Below, piece by piece: positions 1-6,302 of a stretch of 8,608 nt of DNA. A program made the translations under genes and the position numbers. Each line of letters begins with the position of its first letter. Position 1 is the first letter of the stretch. Location: contig JANXAX010000086.1 of the NCBI GenBank assembly GCA_025062175.1, forward strand, positions 1 to 8,608, given 5' to 3'. The notes below the pieces were generated by a model. It was not told where the DNA came from. It ran no database searches and saw only the letters and a list, made by a program, of their open reading frames with translations. Source of the stretch: Anaerolineae bacterium (GTDB lineage Bacteria > Chloroflexota > Anaerolineae > 4572-78 > NAK82).

Positions 1-213
1 GCACTGTTGCCCTGGATCTGGGCGGTCAATGGCAGTGTCTCGGTCGTCAGTGCCGTGCTGGCGCCAATGCTGGCAATCGATGGTGGCTTTCGGATGGTGA
101 TGTTCTCTGGTGCAATAGCCTATGGTGTCGCCTGGCTGGTGCTCTGGGCGCCCCTCGCGCGCCTCCCTATTCCAGCCGCGTCAGAGGGACAAAGCGCACA
201 CCGCCCCAGTTGA
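1..213 (+). CDS. C-terminal end of a spermidine-synthase-like membrane protein (partial)
   Basis: Only the last 70 codons are in the window; frame 1 is open from base 1 and ends at TGA 211-213. The peptide has two hydrophobic segments (about residues 10-26 and 31-48 of the visible part). They are joined by a short loop with 'IDGGF', and a polar tail follows. The run 'LPWIWAVNGSVSVVSAVLAP' resembles the C-terminal membrane region of large spermidine-synthase-like, SAM-dependent proteins, which often carry a 'PWxWxxNG' element followed by small-residue-rich helices. This is recognition from memory, and the catalytic domain is outside the window. The last 16 or so residues (PIPAASEGQSAHRPS) are polar and lie inside the overlap with the convergent pcm gene, so this tail is probably not conserved. 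Another polytopic membrane protein remains possible. Confidence 0.55.
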   Translation, partial: ALLPWIWAVNGSVSVVSAVLAPMLAIDGGFRMVMFSGAIAYGVAWLVLWAPLARLPIPAASEGQSAHRPS

Positions 214-940
214 AGTTGCGGTATTCGTCGCCTTCGCGAGTGATGAGCCACAAACTTTGATAACCCCCGGGTGGCCCCACTGGGATCACCATGCGCCCTC
301 CATCGGCGAGTTGCTGTAATAAGGGCTGGGGCACGTGGTCAGGTGCCGCAGTGACGATGATGGCGTCAAAGGGGGCATGTTCTTGCCAGCCCCAGTAGCC
401 GTCCCCGTGGCGGGTCACCACGGAGTGATAGCCCATGCGGTCGAGCGTGGCGCGGGCGCGCTCGGCCAGCTGGGGGATGATCTCGATAGAATAGACCTTG
501 TCGGTGATCTCGGCCAGGATGGCGGCCTGATAGCCGGAGCCGGTGCCGATCTCGAGTGCTTTGTCGCCCGGCTTGAGCTTGAGCAATTCGGTCATCACCG
601 CCACGATGTAGGGTTGTGAGATGGTCTGACCGTAACCAATGGGCAACGGGTAATCGTTGTAGGCTTCATCGAGCACATCGGCGGGCACGAATTCGTGGCG
701 TGGCACCTTTTCCATAGCGGCAAGCACGCGTGGATCCTTGACGCCACGCGCGCGGATTTGTAACTCTACCATGCGCAGGCGCTCCTCGCGGCGGTCATCC
801 GGCAGAGCAGTGGACGTTTCGCGGGTGGTGGGTGTCTCGCGGGCAGTCGTGCGCGGCACAGGCAGGGTGCGCATGACAAACACTGTAAGGGCTATAATGA
901 GCAGCAACCCAGCGATCACCCAAGGCACAGGCTTGCGCAT
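167..940 (-). CDS. pcm: Protein-L-isoaspartate O-methyltransferase with N-terminal membrane anchor
   Basis: This enzyme methylates L-isoaspartyl residues in aged proteins using SAM, starting their repair to aspartate. From ATG 940 the protein has 257 residues; the classical bacterial enzyme has about 210. Residues 5-23 form one hydrophobic segment, 24-50 a Thr/Pro/Arg-rich linker, and the PCMT domain starts near residue 52. Family signatures are present: 'VPRHEFVP' (79-86), 'GYGQTISQPY' (102-111, including the Ser/Thr of the acceptor site), SAM motif 'LEIGTGSGYQ' (129-138), 'FDAIIVTAA' (191-199) and 'GGRMVIPVG' (214-222). ATG 940 is preferred over an in-frame GTG at 965-967 because AGGAGA lies 7 bases upstream of it. 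No lipobox or clear cleavage site is visible, so a membrane anchor is likelier than a cleaved signal. Positive charges flank both sides of the segment, so topology cannot be called. Its 3' end overlaps the convergent upstream gene by 47 bp. Confidence 0.93.
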   Translation of the reverse strand: MRKPVPWVIAGLLLIIALTVFVMRTLPVPRTTARETPTTRETSTALPDDRREERLRMVELQIRARGVKDPRVLAAMEKVPRHEFVPADVLDEAYNDYPLPIGYGQTISQPYIVAVMTELLKLKPGDKALEIGTGSGYQAAILAEITDKVYSIEIIPQLAERARATLDRMGYHSVVTRHGDGYWGWQEHAPFDAIIVTAAPDHVPQPLLQQLADGGRMVIPVGPPGGYQSLWLITREGDEYRNFNWGGVRFVPLTRLE

Positions 941-947
941 GGCAATG

Positions 948-953
948 TCTCCT
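948..953 (-). promoter_or_regulatory. Ribosome binding site of pcm
   Basis: Read on the minus strand this is AGGAGA, 7 bases before ATG 940-938. It decides the start: the in-frame GTG 27 bases further upstream (967-965) has no comparable site, and using it would add nine residues before the hydrophobic segment. Confidence 0.75.
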
Positions 954-989
954 GAAATTGTGGGCACGATCTAACGTTTATCAGCATAT

Positions 990-1018
990 ATCTTAGCAAG
1001 TTCTCGTGAGTTCGTCAA
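990..1018 (-). promoter_or_regulatory. Sigma-70-type promoter for pcm
   Basis: On the minus strand TTGACG (1018-1013) is followed after exactly 17 bases by TAAGAT (995-990). This is five of six matches to the -35 consensus and four of six to the -10 consensus. The predicted start of transcription near 983 gives a leader of about 40 bases ending at the AGGAGA site of pcm. No factor-specific operator can be seen overlapping it. Confidence 0.6.
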
Positions 1019-1090
1019 CGCCGGGTCAGTGAGAGATGCATTTCATAAGGGCGAGCTGACAAGGACGGGGCAGGCAGCTGGCGACGGAGA

Positions 1091-1111
1091 CGGTCACGGT
1101 GCGGATGACCG
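1091..1111. repeat. Interrupted inverted repeat CGGTCA-N9-TGACCG
   Basis: The arms CGGTCA (1091-1096) and TGACCG (1106-1111) are perfect reverse complements separated by 9 bases. No T-run follows, so it is not a typical intrinsic terminator. It lies 73 bases upstream of the pcm -35 box and 53 bases upstream of the candidate rmd -35 box, so it could be an operator. Six-base arms can arise by chance in GC-rich DNA. Confidence 0.3.
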
Positions 1112-1163
1112 GCTAGCTTTGAGACCGCTGCTTCCATTTGTTATCCCACGCAATTGGAGGGCT

Positions 1164-1192
1164 TTGCCTATGTCCTTGAAGTCCATTATACT
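1164..1192 (+). promoter_or_regulatory. Candidate promoter for the rmd-gmd operon
   Basis: TTGCCT (1164-1169) is followed after 17 bases by TATACT (1187-1192), the best rightward -35/-10 pair I could find in the gap. Transcription would begin near 1199, leaving an untranslated leader of about 160 bases before GTG 1359. The -35 box is weaker than that of pcm. The element overlaps a 9-codon ORF with its own ribosome site, and both readings cannot be functional on the same transcript. Confidence 0.4.
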
Positions 1193-1300
1193 TTATTGAC
1201 CATGTCGAGATAGAGCTTCGTGTGCACCAATACCTGATCACGCCTTATCGAGCATGGAATATCTCTGGAATGTTTCATCGCTCACTCGTTTCCCCGATGC

Positions 1301-1312
1301 GATGAGCTCATC
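1301..1312. repeat. Perfect 12-bp palindrome GATGAGCTCATC
   Basis: The twelve bases equal their own reverse complement and lie 46 bases before the rmd start codon, inside the predicted transcript leader. A dimeric regulator could bind it. It has no loop, so it would make a poor RNA hairpin. There is no second copy in the intergenic region. Confidence 0.3.
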
Positions 1313-1344
1313 TCTTGCGCCCATCTCAGGGTAGCGTGTTCCAG

Positions 1345-1350
1345 AAGGAG
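1345..1350 (+). promoter_or_regulatory. Ribosome binding site of rmd
   Basis: AAGGAG lies 8 bases before GTG 1359. It supports that GTG as the start, which is also where the Rossmann-fold beta-strand (MKRVLITG) begins. Confidence 0.75.
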
Positions 1351-1358
1351 CGGCGGCG

Positions 1359-2333
1359 GTGAAAAGGGTGCTCATCACCGGGGTCACCGGCTTTGCCGGC
1401 GGGCATCTGGCAGCTCATCTGATCGAAGAGGGCAATTTTGACATCTACGGTGCGGCATTGGATGGAGGGCATGGACTGGATTTCCTGCCGCGGCCGATTC
1501 CGGTTACGCGCGCTAACCTGCAAGATCTTCAGGCGGTCGAGGCCCTTCTAGATGAAGTGCGACCGCAGCACATTTATCACCTTGCCGCTCAGGCGAATGT
1601 GCCTGCGGCCTGGGAAGATCCATGGGGCACCTTTGAGAACAATGTGCACCCAGAGCTCAACATTTTGCGCACGATCGCCCGCCGTAAATTGCGCTGTCGT
1701 CTGCTGGTGGTCGCCTCGAATGAAATTTACGGCGCCGTGCCACCTGAACATCTTCCGGTAAACGAAGACGCTCCGTTGCGTCCGATCAACCCGTACGGGG
1801 TCAGCAAAGCGGCACAGGATCTATTGGCACTGCAATACCATCTCAGTCACGGATTAGACGTCATCCGGGTGCGCGCGTTCAACCATCTGGGACCACGGCA
1901 GAGTCCTCAATTCGTCGCCGCCAGCTTCGCGCGCCAAATTGCCGAAATCGAGGCGGGAATGCGAGCACCCGTGTTATACGTGGGCAATCTCGAGGCGCAA
2001 CGCGATTTTACCGACGTGGTCGATGTCGTGCGAGCCTATGCATTGCTGATGGAGAAAGGTGAAAGCGGCCAGGCATATAATGTGGGTTCCGGACGTGCCC
2101 ATTCCATCCGGGAACTGCTGAACGTCCTGCTCTCGATGAGCACCGTGTCGATTCGCGTCGAGGTAGACCCGCAACGTACCCGGCCGGTCGATGCCCCGCT
2201 GATTGTCGCCGACATCACCCGTTTGCAGCGCACGACAGGCTGGCAGCCGACTATTTCCTTTGAAGAAAGCCTGCGACGGGTGTTGGCTTACTGGCGGACA
2301 ACGGTGCGCCAGCCAGGCTATCGACCTGGATAG
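1359..2333 (+). CDS. rmd: GDP-4-dehydro-6-deoxy-D-mannose reductase (Rmd-like SDR)
   Basis: This is an extended short-chain dehydrogenase of 324 residues, a usual length, starting at GTG. It is expected to reduce the 4-keto group of GDP-4-keto-6-deoxy-D-mannose with NAD(P)H, giving GDP-D-rhamnose, in the cytoplasm. The NAD(P)-binding 'GVTGFAG' is at 8-14 and 'HLAAQANV' at 74-81. The catalytic Ser is S120 in 'ASNEIYG', and Y146xxxK150 is in 'NPYGVSK'. The stretch 'RAFNHLGPRQSP' (172-183) followed by 'FARQIAEIE' (190-198) is characteristic of Rmd-type reductases rather than of GDP-fucose synthase or UDP-glucose epimerase. The C-terminal substrate domain contains 'RDFTDVVDVVRAY' (215-227) and 'YNVGSGRAHSIREL' (240-253). 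The neighbouring gmd makes its presumed substrate. The stereochemistry of the product (D-rhamnose or 6-deoxy-D-talose) cannot be read from sequence, so the exact name is less certain than the family. Confidence 0.8.
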   Translation: MKRVLITGVTGFAGGHLAAHLIEEGNFDIYGAALDGGHGLDFLPRPIPVTRANLQDLQAVEALLDEVRPQHIYHLAAQANVPAAWEDPWGTFENNVHPELNILRTIARRKLRCRLLVVASNEIYGAVPPEHLPVNEDAPLRPINPYGVSKAAQDLLALQYHLSHGLDVIRVRAFNHLGPRQSPQFVAASFARQIAEIEAGMRAPVLYVGNLEAQRDFTDVVDVVRAYALLMEKGESGQAYNVGSGRAHSIRELLNVLLSMSTVSIRVEVDPQRTRPVDAPLIVADITRLQRTTGWQPTISFEESLRRVLAYWRTTVRQPGYRPG

Positions 2334-2352
2334 TTTCTAGAAAGCTGACGAG

Positions 2353-2362
2353 GGAGGTGATC
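2353..2362 (+). promoter_or_regulatory. Extended ribosome binding site of gmd
   Basis: GGAGGTGATC matches ten consecutive bases of the sequence complementary to the standard bacterial 16S rRNA 3' end (from general knowledge of that tail). It ends 8 bases before ATG 2371; the GGAGG core is 13 bases away, rather far. It suggests that gmd has its own translation initiation rather than relying only on coupling to rmd. Confidence 0.65.
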
Positions 2363-2370
2363 AACCTTTT

Positions 2371-3348
2371 ATGGCCCGTAAGAAGAAAGCGCTGATTACT
2401 GGTATCACCGGTCAGGATGGCTCCTATCTGGCCGAGTTCCTGCTTGAAAAAGGTTATGAAGTGATCGGCATGGTGCGGCGCACCAGCACGATCAACTTCG
2501 ACCGCATCCGCCATATTCAGGACAAACTCACGCTGGTACAGGGCGACTTGCTCGACCAGATGTCCCTGGTGGACATTCTGCGCGAGCACCGTCCCCAGGA
2601 AGTGTACAATTTGGCAGCACAGTCCTTTGTGCCGACGTCCTGGAAACAACCGGTGCTGACCGGCGAGTTCACCGCACTGGGAGTGACACGTATGCTGGAG
2701 GCGATCCGCATTGTGGATCCCGAAATCCGCTTCTACCAGGCCTCCAGCTCGGAGATGTTTGGCAAGGTGTGTGAGGTGCCCCAGAACGAGAAAACCCCCT
2801 TCTACCCGCGCAGCCCGTACGGCGTGGCCAAAGTGTATGCCCATTGGATCACGGTGAACTATCGTGAGAGCTACAATATGTTTACTTGCTCTGGCATCCT
2901 GTTCAATCACGAGAGCCCCCGGCGCGGGTTGGAGTTCGTCACCCATAAGGTCACTTATGGAGCTGCCCGCATCAAGTTGGGCCTCGATCACGAGTTGCGG
3001 CTGGGCAATTTGGACGCACGGCGCGACTGGGGATATGCCGGCGACTACGTTCAGGCGATGTGGTTGATGTTGCAGCAGGACGAGCCGGATGACTATGTCA
3101 TCGCCACCGGTCGCACCCACTCGGTGCGGGAGCTCTGCGAAATCGCCTTCGGCTACCTGGATCTCGATTGGCAGAAGTATGTCATCAGCGACCCGCAATT
3201 TATGCGCCCGGCAGAGGTCGATTTGCTGGTCGGGGACGCCAGCAAAGCCCACGCCAAGTTGGGTTGGGAACCCACGTATACATTTGAGCAGCTCATCAAG
3301 ATGATGGTCGATGCTGACATGCAAGCCCTGCAAGGCAACAAACGCTGA
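2371..3348 (+). CDS. gmd: GDP-mannose 4,6-dehydratase
   Basis: Gmd converts GDP-D-mannose to GDP-4-keto-6-deoxy-D-mannose with a tightly bound NADP, the first committed step to GDP-D-rhamnose, GDP-L-fucose and related sugars. The protein has 325 residues, within the family range. 'GITGQDGSYLAEFLLEKGY' (11-29) holds the nucleotide-binding glycines and is near-diagnostic of Gmd. 'GMVRRTST' (33-40) and 'NLAAQSFVPTSW' (80-91) are also typical. The active site shows S126 and E128 in 'SSSEMFG' (125-131) and Y150xxxK154 in 'SPYGVAK'. 'ILFNHESPRRGLEFVTHKV' (176-194) and 'LGNLDARRDWGYAGDYVQAM' (211-230) are hallmark substrate-domain blocks. All expected catalytic residues are present. It lies 37 bp after rmd and 11 bp before the TatD gene. 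The order rmd-gmd is also known from the Pseudomonas aeruginosa A-band (D-rhamnan) cluster. Confidence 0.95.
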   Translation: MARKKKALITGITGQDGSYLAEFLLEKGYEVIGMVRRTSTINFDRIRHIQDKLTLVQGDLLDQMSLVDILREHRPQEVYNLAAQSFVPTSWKQPVLTGEFTALGVTRMLEAIRIVDPEIRFYQASSSEMFGKVCEVPQNEKTPFYPRSPYGVAKVYAHWITVNYRESYNMFTCSGILFNHESPRRGLEFVTHKVTYGAARIKLGLDHELRLGNLDARRDWGYAGDYVQAMWLMLQQDEPDDYVIATGRTHSVRELCEIAFGYLDLDWQKYVISDPQFMRPAEVDLLVGDASKAHAKLGWEPTYTFEQLIKMMVDADMQALQGNKR

Positions 3349-3359
3349 GGGACCCACAC

Positions 3360-4154
3360 GTGGAGTTCATTGACACCCATTGCCATCTGGACTTTGCCCC
3401 TTTCGACAGTGATCGTGAGGCGGTGGTGCAGCGTGCCCTTGCGGCCGACGTGACTACGTTGATCAACCCCGGAGCTGATTTGGAATCAAGCCGGCGCGCT
3501 ATCAAGATGGCGGAACGCTTCCCCCAAGTGTATGCTGCGGTCGGGATTCATCCGCATGACGCAGCTACGTTGGACGAAACGGTACTGCGAGAGCTCCACC
3601 AGCTGGCACTTCACCCTAAAGTGGTGGCAGTCGGCGAGATCGGCCTGGATTACTATCGTGATCTGTCGTCACGGGCGCAACAGCGCCGAGCTTTTGAGAG
3701 GCAGCTGGCGTTGGCAGCCACCCATCGGTTGCCGGTGATTATACACCAGCGTGATGCGGGGCAAGATGTGCTTAGCATCGTGAAGAGTTGGCGTGCCCAA
3801 CATTCTGATCATCCCGCTGGGGTGTTCCACGCCTTTTCGGGAGACCTGGCACTGGCGCGCCAGGTGATCGAGTGGGGCTTTTATATCGGCATCGCAGGCC
3901 CGGTGACCTATACCAATGCACGCCGTTTGCCAGAGATATTGCCTCACCTGCCCGTCGAATCCCTGGTGGTCGAAACCGATGCCCCTTATCTGACACCCCA
4001 TCCCTATCGGGGGCAGCGCAACGAGCCGGCTTATCTGCCGCTCGTCGCGCAGCGGCTGGCCGAGTTGTTGCACATGCCGCTCGAAACGCTGGCAGCACAC
4101 TTGACCGAGAACGCCCGGCGATTATTCCATTTGCCCCCTGCATCTGCCGAGTAG
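3360..4154 (+). CDS. tatD: TatD-family metal-dependent hydrolase
   Basis: TatD proteins are TIM-barrel metalloenzymes of the amidohydrolase superfamily with 3'-5' exonuclease or DNase activity in the characterised members. The 264-residue product is full length. Metal ligands are visible: H7 and H9 in 'DTHCHLDF' (5-12), E93 in 'VGEIGLDYY' (91-99), H129 in 'VIIHQRDA' (126-133), H157 in 'VFHAFSG' (155-161) and D207 in 'VETDAPYL' (204-211). 'AAVGIHPH' (59-66) and 'RGQRNEPAYLP' (217-227) complete the family pattern. The GTG start at 3360 has GAGG (3347-3350) nine bases upstream, overlapping the gmd stop. A start further in would cut into the first metal motif. It is placed between sugar-nucleotide genes and glycosyltransferases, with which it has no known pathway link. 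A deacetylase-like or other hydrolase role on the glycan is conceivable but not shown by any residue I can see. Confidence 0.92.
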   Translation: MEFIDTHCHLDFAPFDSDREAVVQRALAADVTTLINPGADLESSRRAIKMAERFPQVYAAVGIHPHDAATLDETVLRELHQLALHPKVVAVGEIGLDYYRDLSSRAQQRRAFERQLALAATHRLPVIIHQRDAGQDVLSIVKSWRAQHSDHPAGVFHAFSGDLALARQVIEWGFYIGIAGPVTYTNARRLPEILPHLPVESLVVETDAPYLTPHPYRGQRNEPAYLPLVAQRLAELLHMPLETLAAHLTENARRLFHLPPASAE

Positions 4155-4155
4155 G

Positions 4156-5142
4156 ATGGCCACATCCGGACGAAATGGGTGTATGCCCTCTCCTGTGGAT
4201 ATAGTTCCTGATCTCTCCGTAGTGATCGTCAGCTGGAATGTGTGTGCGCTCCTGCGCCATTGTCTGCGCTCGATCGTGCTGAAGACCCCGCACTGGCCCA
4301 TGTGCCAAGTGATCGTGGTGGATTGTGCTTCGACGGACAACAGCGTCGCGATGGTACGGCACGAATTTCCCGAGGTCCAGCTGATCGTTTCGCCGCAGAA
4401 TCTGGGTTATGCCCGTGGCGCGAACCTCGGCATAGCGCACGCCTCAGGGCGCTATCTCATGATCATGAACCCGGATACGGAAGTGGTGGGCGATGCTCTG
4501 GCGGTCTTGGTGGATTATCTGGATGTCCATCCGCAAGTTGGCGCTGCTGGACCGCAACTGCGCTATGCCGACGGCAGGGCACAACCATCGCGGAGACGCT
4601 TCCCCACGCTGGCCACTGCTTTCTGGGAAAGCACGATCCTGCAGCAATGGTTTCCGCGCAATCGCTTCGCGCGTTACTATTACATGGAGGATCGCGCGCC
4701 GGATTCTGCGCAGCCTGTGGACTGGCTGGTGGGTGCCGCACTGATCATCCGGCGCGCTGCCTGGGAAGCGGTCGGCCCGCTGGATGAGGGATATTTTATG
4801 TATTTCGAGGAATTGGACTGGTGTCGCCGCTGTCGCGCGGCCGGCTGGGAAGTGCACTATGTCCCTCAGGCGGTGGTCATCCATCACGAAGCGCAAAGCA
4901 GCAGCCAGGTGCCGGTCGCGCGCACTCTCCATTTCCAACGCAGCAAGGTGCGCTATTTCCACAAATACCACGGTGCAGCATGGGCGAACCTCATCCGTTT
5001 CTTCCTCCTATGCACCTTCGCCATCCAGCTGCTCGAGGAAGCGCTCAAATGGCTGCTCGGACACAAGCGCCCATTACGGCGCGAACGCATATATGCCTAC
5101 TGGCAGGTGTTGCGGTCGCGATTGCTCGAGGACGCCCGATGA
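4156..5142 (+). CDS. GT2-family glycosyltransferase (rhamnosyltransferase-like)
   Basis: This GT-A-fold glycosyltransferase has 328 residues and probably moves a sugar from a nucleotide donor onto a lipid-linked glycan at the inner membrane face. The N-terminal donor domain shows 'SVVIVSWN' (21-28), 'VVDCASTDNS' (54-63), 'NLGYARGANLGI' (82-93) and the metal/nucleotide motif 'MNPDTEV' (104-110). The acceptor/catalytic region has 'DWLVGAALIIRR' (189-200), 'GPLDEGYFMYFEELDWCRR' (207-225, with the ExDW-type block) and 'VIHHEAQSS' (241-249). This set is common in rhamnosyltransferase-like GT2 enzymes of surface glycans, but the donor sugar cannot be read from it. A hydrophobic amphipathic stretch at about 279-299 may tether it to the membrane. 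ATG 4156 follows the tatD stop by one base and has no strong ribosome site, so translation is probably coupled. An alternative start is ATG 4183, still before the first strand. It overlaps the next gene by four bases. Confidence 0.9.
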   Translation: MATSGRNGCMPSPVDIVPDLSVVIVSWNVCALLRHCLRSIVLKTPHWPMCQVIVVDCASTDNSVAMVRHEFPEVQLIVSPQNLGYARGANLGIAHASGRYLMIMNPDTEVVGDALAVLVDYLDVHPQVGAAGPQLRYADGRAQPSRRRFPTLATAFWESTILQQWFPRNRFARYYYMEDRAPDSAQPVDWLVGAALIIRRAAWEAVGPLDEGYFMYFEELDWCRRCRAAGWEVHYVPQAVVIHHEAQSSSQVPVARTLHFQRSKVRYFHKYHGAAWANLIRFFLLCTFAIQLLEEALKWLLGHKRPLRRERIYAYWQVLRSRLLEDAR

Positions 5143-6302
5143 AAGTGACACTGCTGACCGGCGAATATCCTCCCATGCAAGGTGGTGTTGGGGATCACAC
5201 CCGCCATCTGGCGCGCCATTTGAGTCGACTGGCTGTTGAGGTGGATGTCCTCACCTCGTGCCGGGCAGTGCCACGCGATGCCACGCCCGGCATCGTGGTC
5301 CATCCGGCGATCACTGGATGGGGATGGCGCTGCTGGCCTCAAATTACGCGTTGGCTTGCTGCGCACCAGCCTGATGTGTTGCACATCCAGTATCAAGCCG
5401 CTGCCTATGATCTGGCTGGCTGGATCAACGGATTGCCCTGGTGGTTGCGCGGTCGCCGACGGCGACCGCGCCTCGTGGGGAAATTACACGACTTGCGCGG
5501 GCCCGATCGCTTCCCCAAAGCCGGTCCAATACGATGGTGGTGTGTTCAGGCTTTAGCACGTTACGCGGATAGGGTGATCACCACTAATTTGGAGGACGAG
5601 CAGACGTTGCGGCGCTATCCATGGGCCACCCACGTATGCCGCATTCCGTTGGGGAGCAACGTCGAGGTACGACCGCCTGTGCAGTACAACCGCCAAGACT
5701 GGCGTATCCGGTTGGGAGTCGGAGAGCGCTCCGTGCTGTTGGCGTACTTCGGTTTTCTCAATCCCAGCAAGGGGGGCGAAGCGTTGATCCAGGCGCTGGA
5801 TGGGCTAGTGCGCCGCGGGCATGATGTGCACTTGGTGATGATCGGCGCCCAGGTGGGCGATGTGGATGTTACAAACCGGACCTATTTAGAGCGGGTGCAG
5901 GGGTGCATCCGCGAATGTGACCTCGCAGCGCGGGTACATTGGACCGGGCATATCCCGCCTGAGGAGGTCTCGGCTGCGTTGCTGGCTGCCGATGTGGTGG
6001 TGATGCCCTATCGCGACGGCGTGTCCTTCCGCCGCACCACTTTTATTGCTGCACTGCGCCATGGCTGTGCCGTGGTGACCACGCTTCCCACGGTCGAACT
6101 GCCTGAGCTGCGCGATGGTGAAAACGCGCTTTTAGTGCCCCGCGATGATGTCGAGGCACTGGTGCACGCGATCGCACGCGTGATTCAAGACGAGGCGCTG
6201 GCGGCGCGGCTACGCACTGGCGCCCAAGCGTTGGGCGCTCTTTTCGACTGGGAGCGCATCGCGCAACAAACCTACACCCTCTATCGAGAGGTGCTTATAT
6301 GA
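5139..6302 (+). CDS. GT4-like (GT-B fold) glycosyltransferase
   Basis: A 387-residue two-domain GT-B enzyme. The N-terminal acceptor domain opens with 'MKVTLLTGEYPPMQGGVGDH' (1-20), the glycine-rich loop typical of GT4 enzymes, and has 'DVLHIQYQ' (79-86) and 'VGKLHDLRGPDRFPKAG' (113-129). The C-terminal donor domain has 'LLAYFGFLNPSKGGEALIQA' (200-219), 'LVMIGAQ' (232-238) and 'VHWTGHIPPEEVSAALLAAD' (266-285). It also has 'VVMPYRDGVSFRR' (287-299) and 'HGCAVVTT' (308-315). Where most GT4 members carry the E-X7-E pair, this one has 'GVSFRRTTFIAAL', with S296 and A304 at those positions by eye. ATG 5139 overlaps the GT2 stop as ATGA, and GAGGA lies 6 bases upstream. The frame is open for another 318 bases before this, but that part is a shadow inside the GT2 gene. 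It probably adds a sugar to the same glycan as its neighbour; donor and acceptor are unknown. Confidence 0.88.
   Translation: MKVTLLTGEYPPMQGGVGDHTRHLARHLSRLAVEVDVLTSCRAVPRDATPGIVVHPAITGWGWRCWPQITRWLAAHQPDVLHIQYQAAAYDLAGWINGLPWWLRGRRRRPRLVGKLHDLRGPDRFPKAGPIRWWCVQALARYADRVITTNLEDEQTLRRYPWATHVCRIPLGSNVEVRPPVQYNRQDWRIRLGVGERSVLLAYFGFLNPSKGGEALIQALDGLVRRGHDVHLVMIGAQVGDVDVTNRTYLERVQGCIRECDLAARVHWTGHIPPEEVSAALLAADVVVMPYRDGVSFRRTTFIAALRHGCAVVTTLPTVELPELRDGENALLVPRDDVEALVHAIARVIQDEALAARLRTGAQALGALFDWERIAQQTYTLYREVLI

Larger units (their letters stand above)
968..1358. other. Divergent intergenic region between pcm and rmd
   Basis: These 391 bases separate two divergently transcribed genes. They contain the minus-strand pcm promoter (990-1018), a candidate plus-strand promoter (1164-1192), an interrupted inverted repeat (1091-1111) and a perfect 12-bp palindrome (1301-1312). 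Two short plus-strand ORFs exist: 1170-1199 (9 codons, preceded by GGAGGG 8 bases upstream) and 1254-1334 (26 codons, no convincing ribosome site). Neither resembles anything I know. I saw no tRNA, no riboswitch I recognise and no U-tailed terminator hairpin. The stretch could be plain regulatory DNA or the remains of a lost gene. Confidence 0.6.

Noticed and set aside
1254..1334. A 26-codon ORF directly upstream of rmd
   Set aside because: No convincing ribosome site precedes ATG 1254 and the peptide resembles nothing known to me; ORFs of this length are common by chance.
2334..2343. A 10-bp palindrome TTTCTAGAAA just after the rmd stop
   Set aside because: It is short, has no loop for an RNA hairpin and no T-run after it, and lies inside a closely spaced operon, so a terminator or operator call is not justified.
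2251..3357. A 368-codon open frame on the minus strand covering all of gmd
   Set aside because: It is antisense to a clear Gmd with complete catalytic motifs. Its translation is rich in His, Gln and Ala without recognisable domains, as expected of a shadow frame in GC-rich coding DNA.
3772..4440. A 222-codon minus-strand frame across the tatD/GT2 junction
   Set aside because: It is antisense to two well-supported genes, has no recognisable motif and no ribosome site I could identify.
4821..5138. Upstream extension of the GT4-like frame inside the GT2 gene
   Set aside because: The 318 bases before ATG 5139 encode low-complexity Arg/Pro/Ser-rich sequence with no family similarity, while ATG 5139 has a ribosome site and begins at the first beta-strand of the fold.
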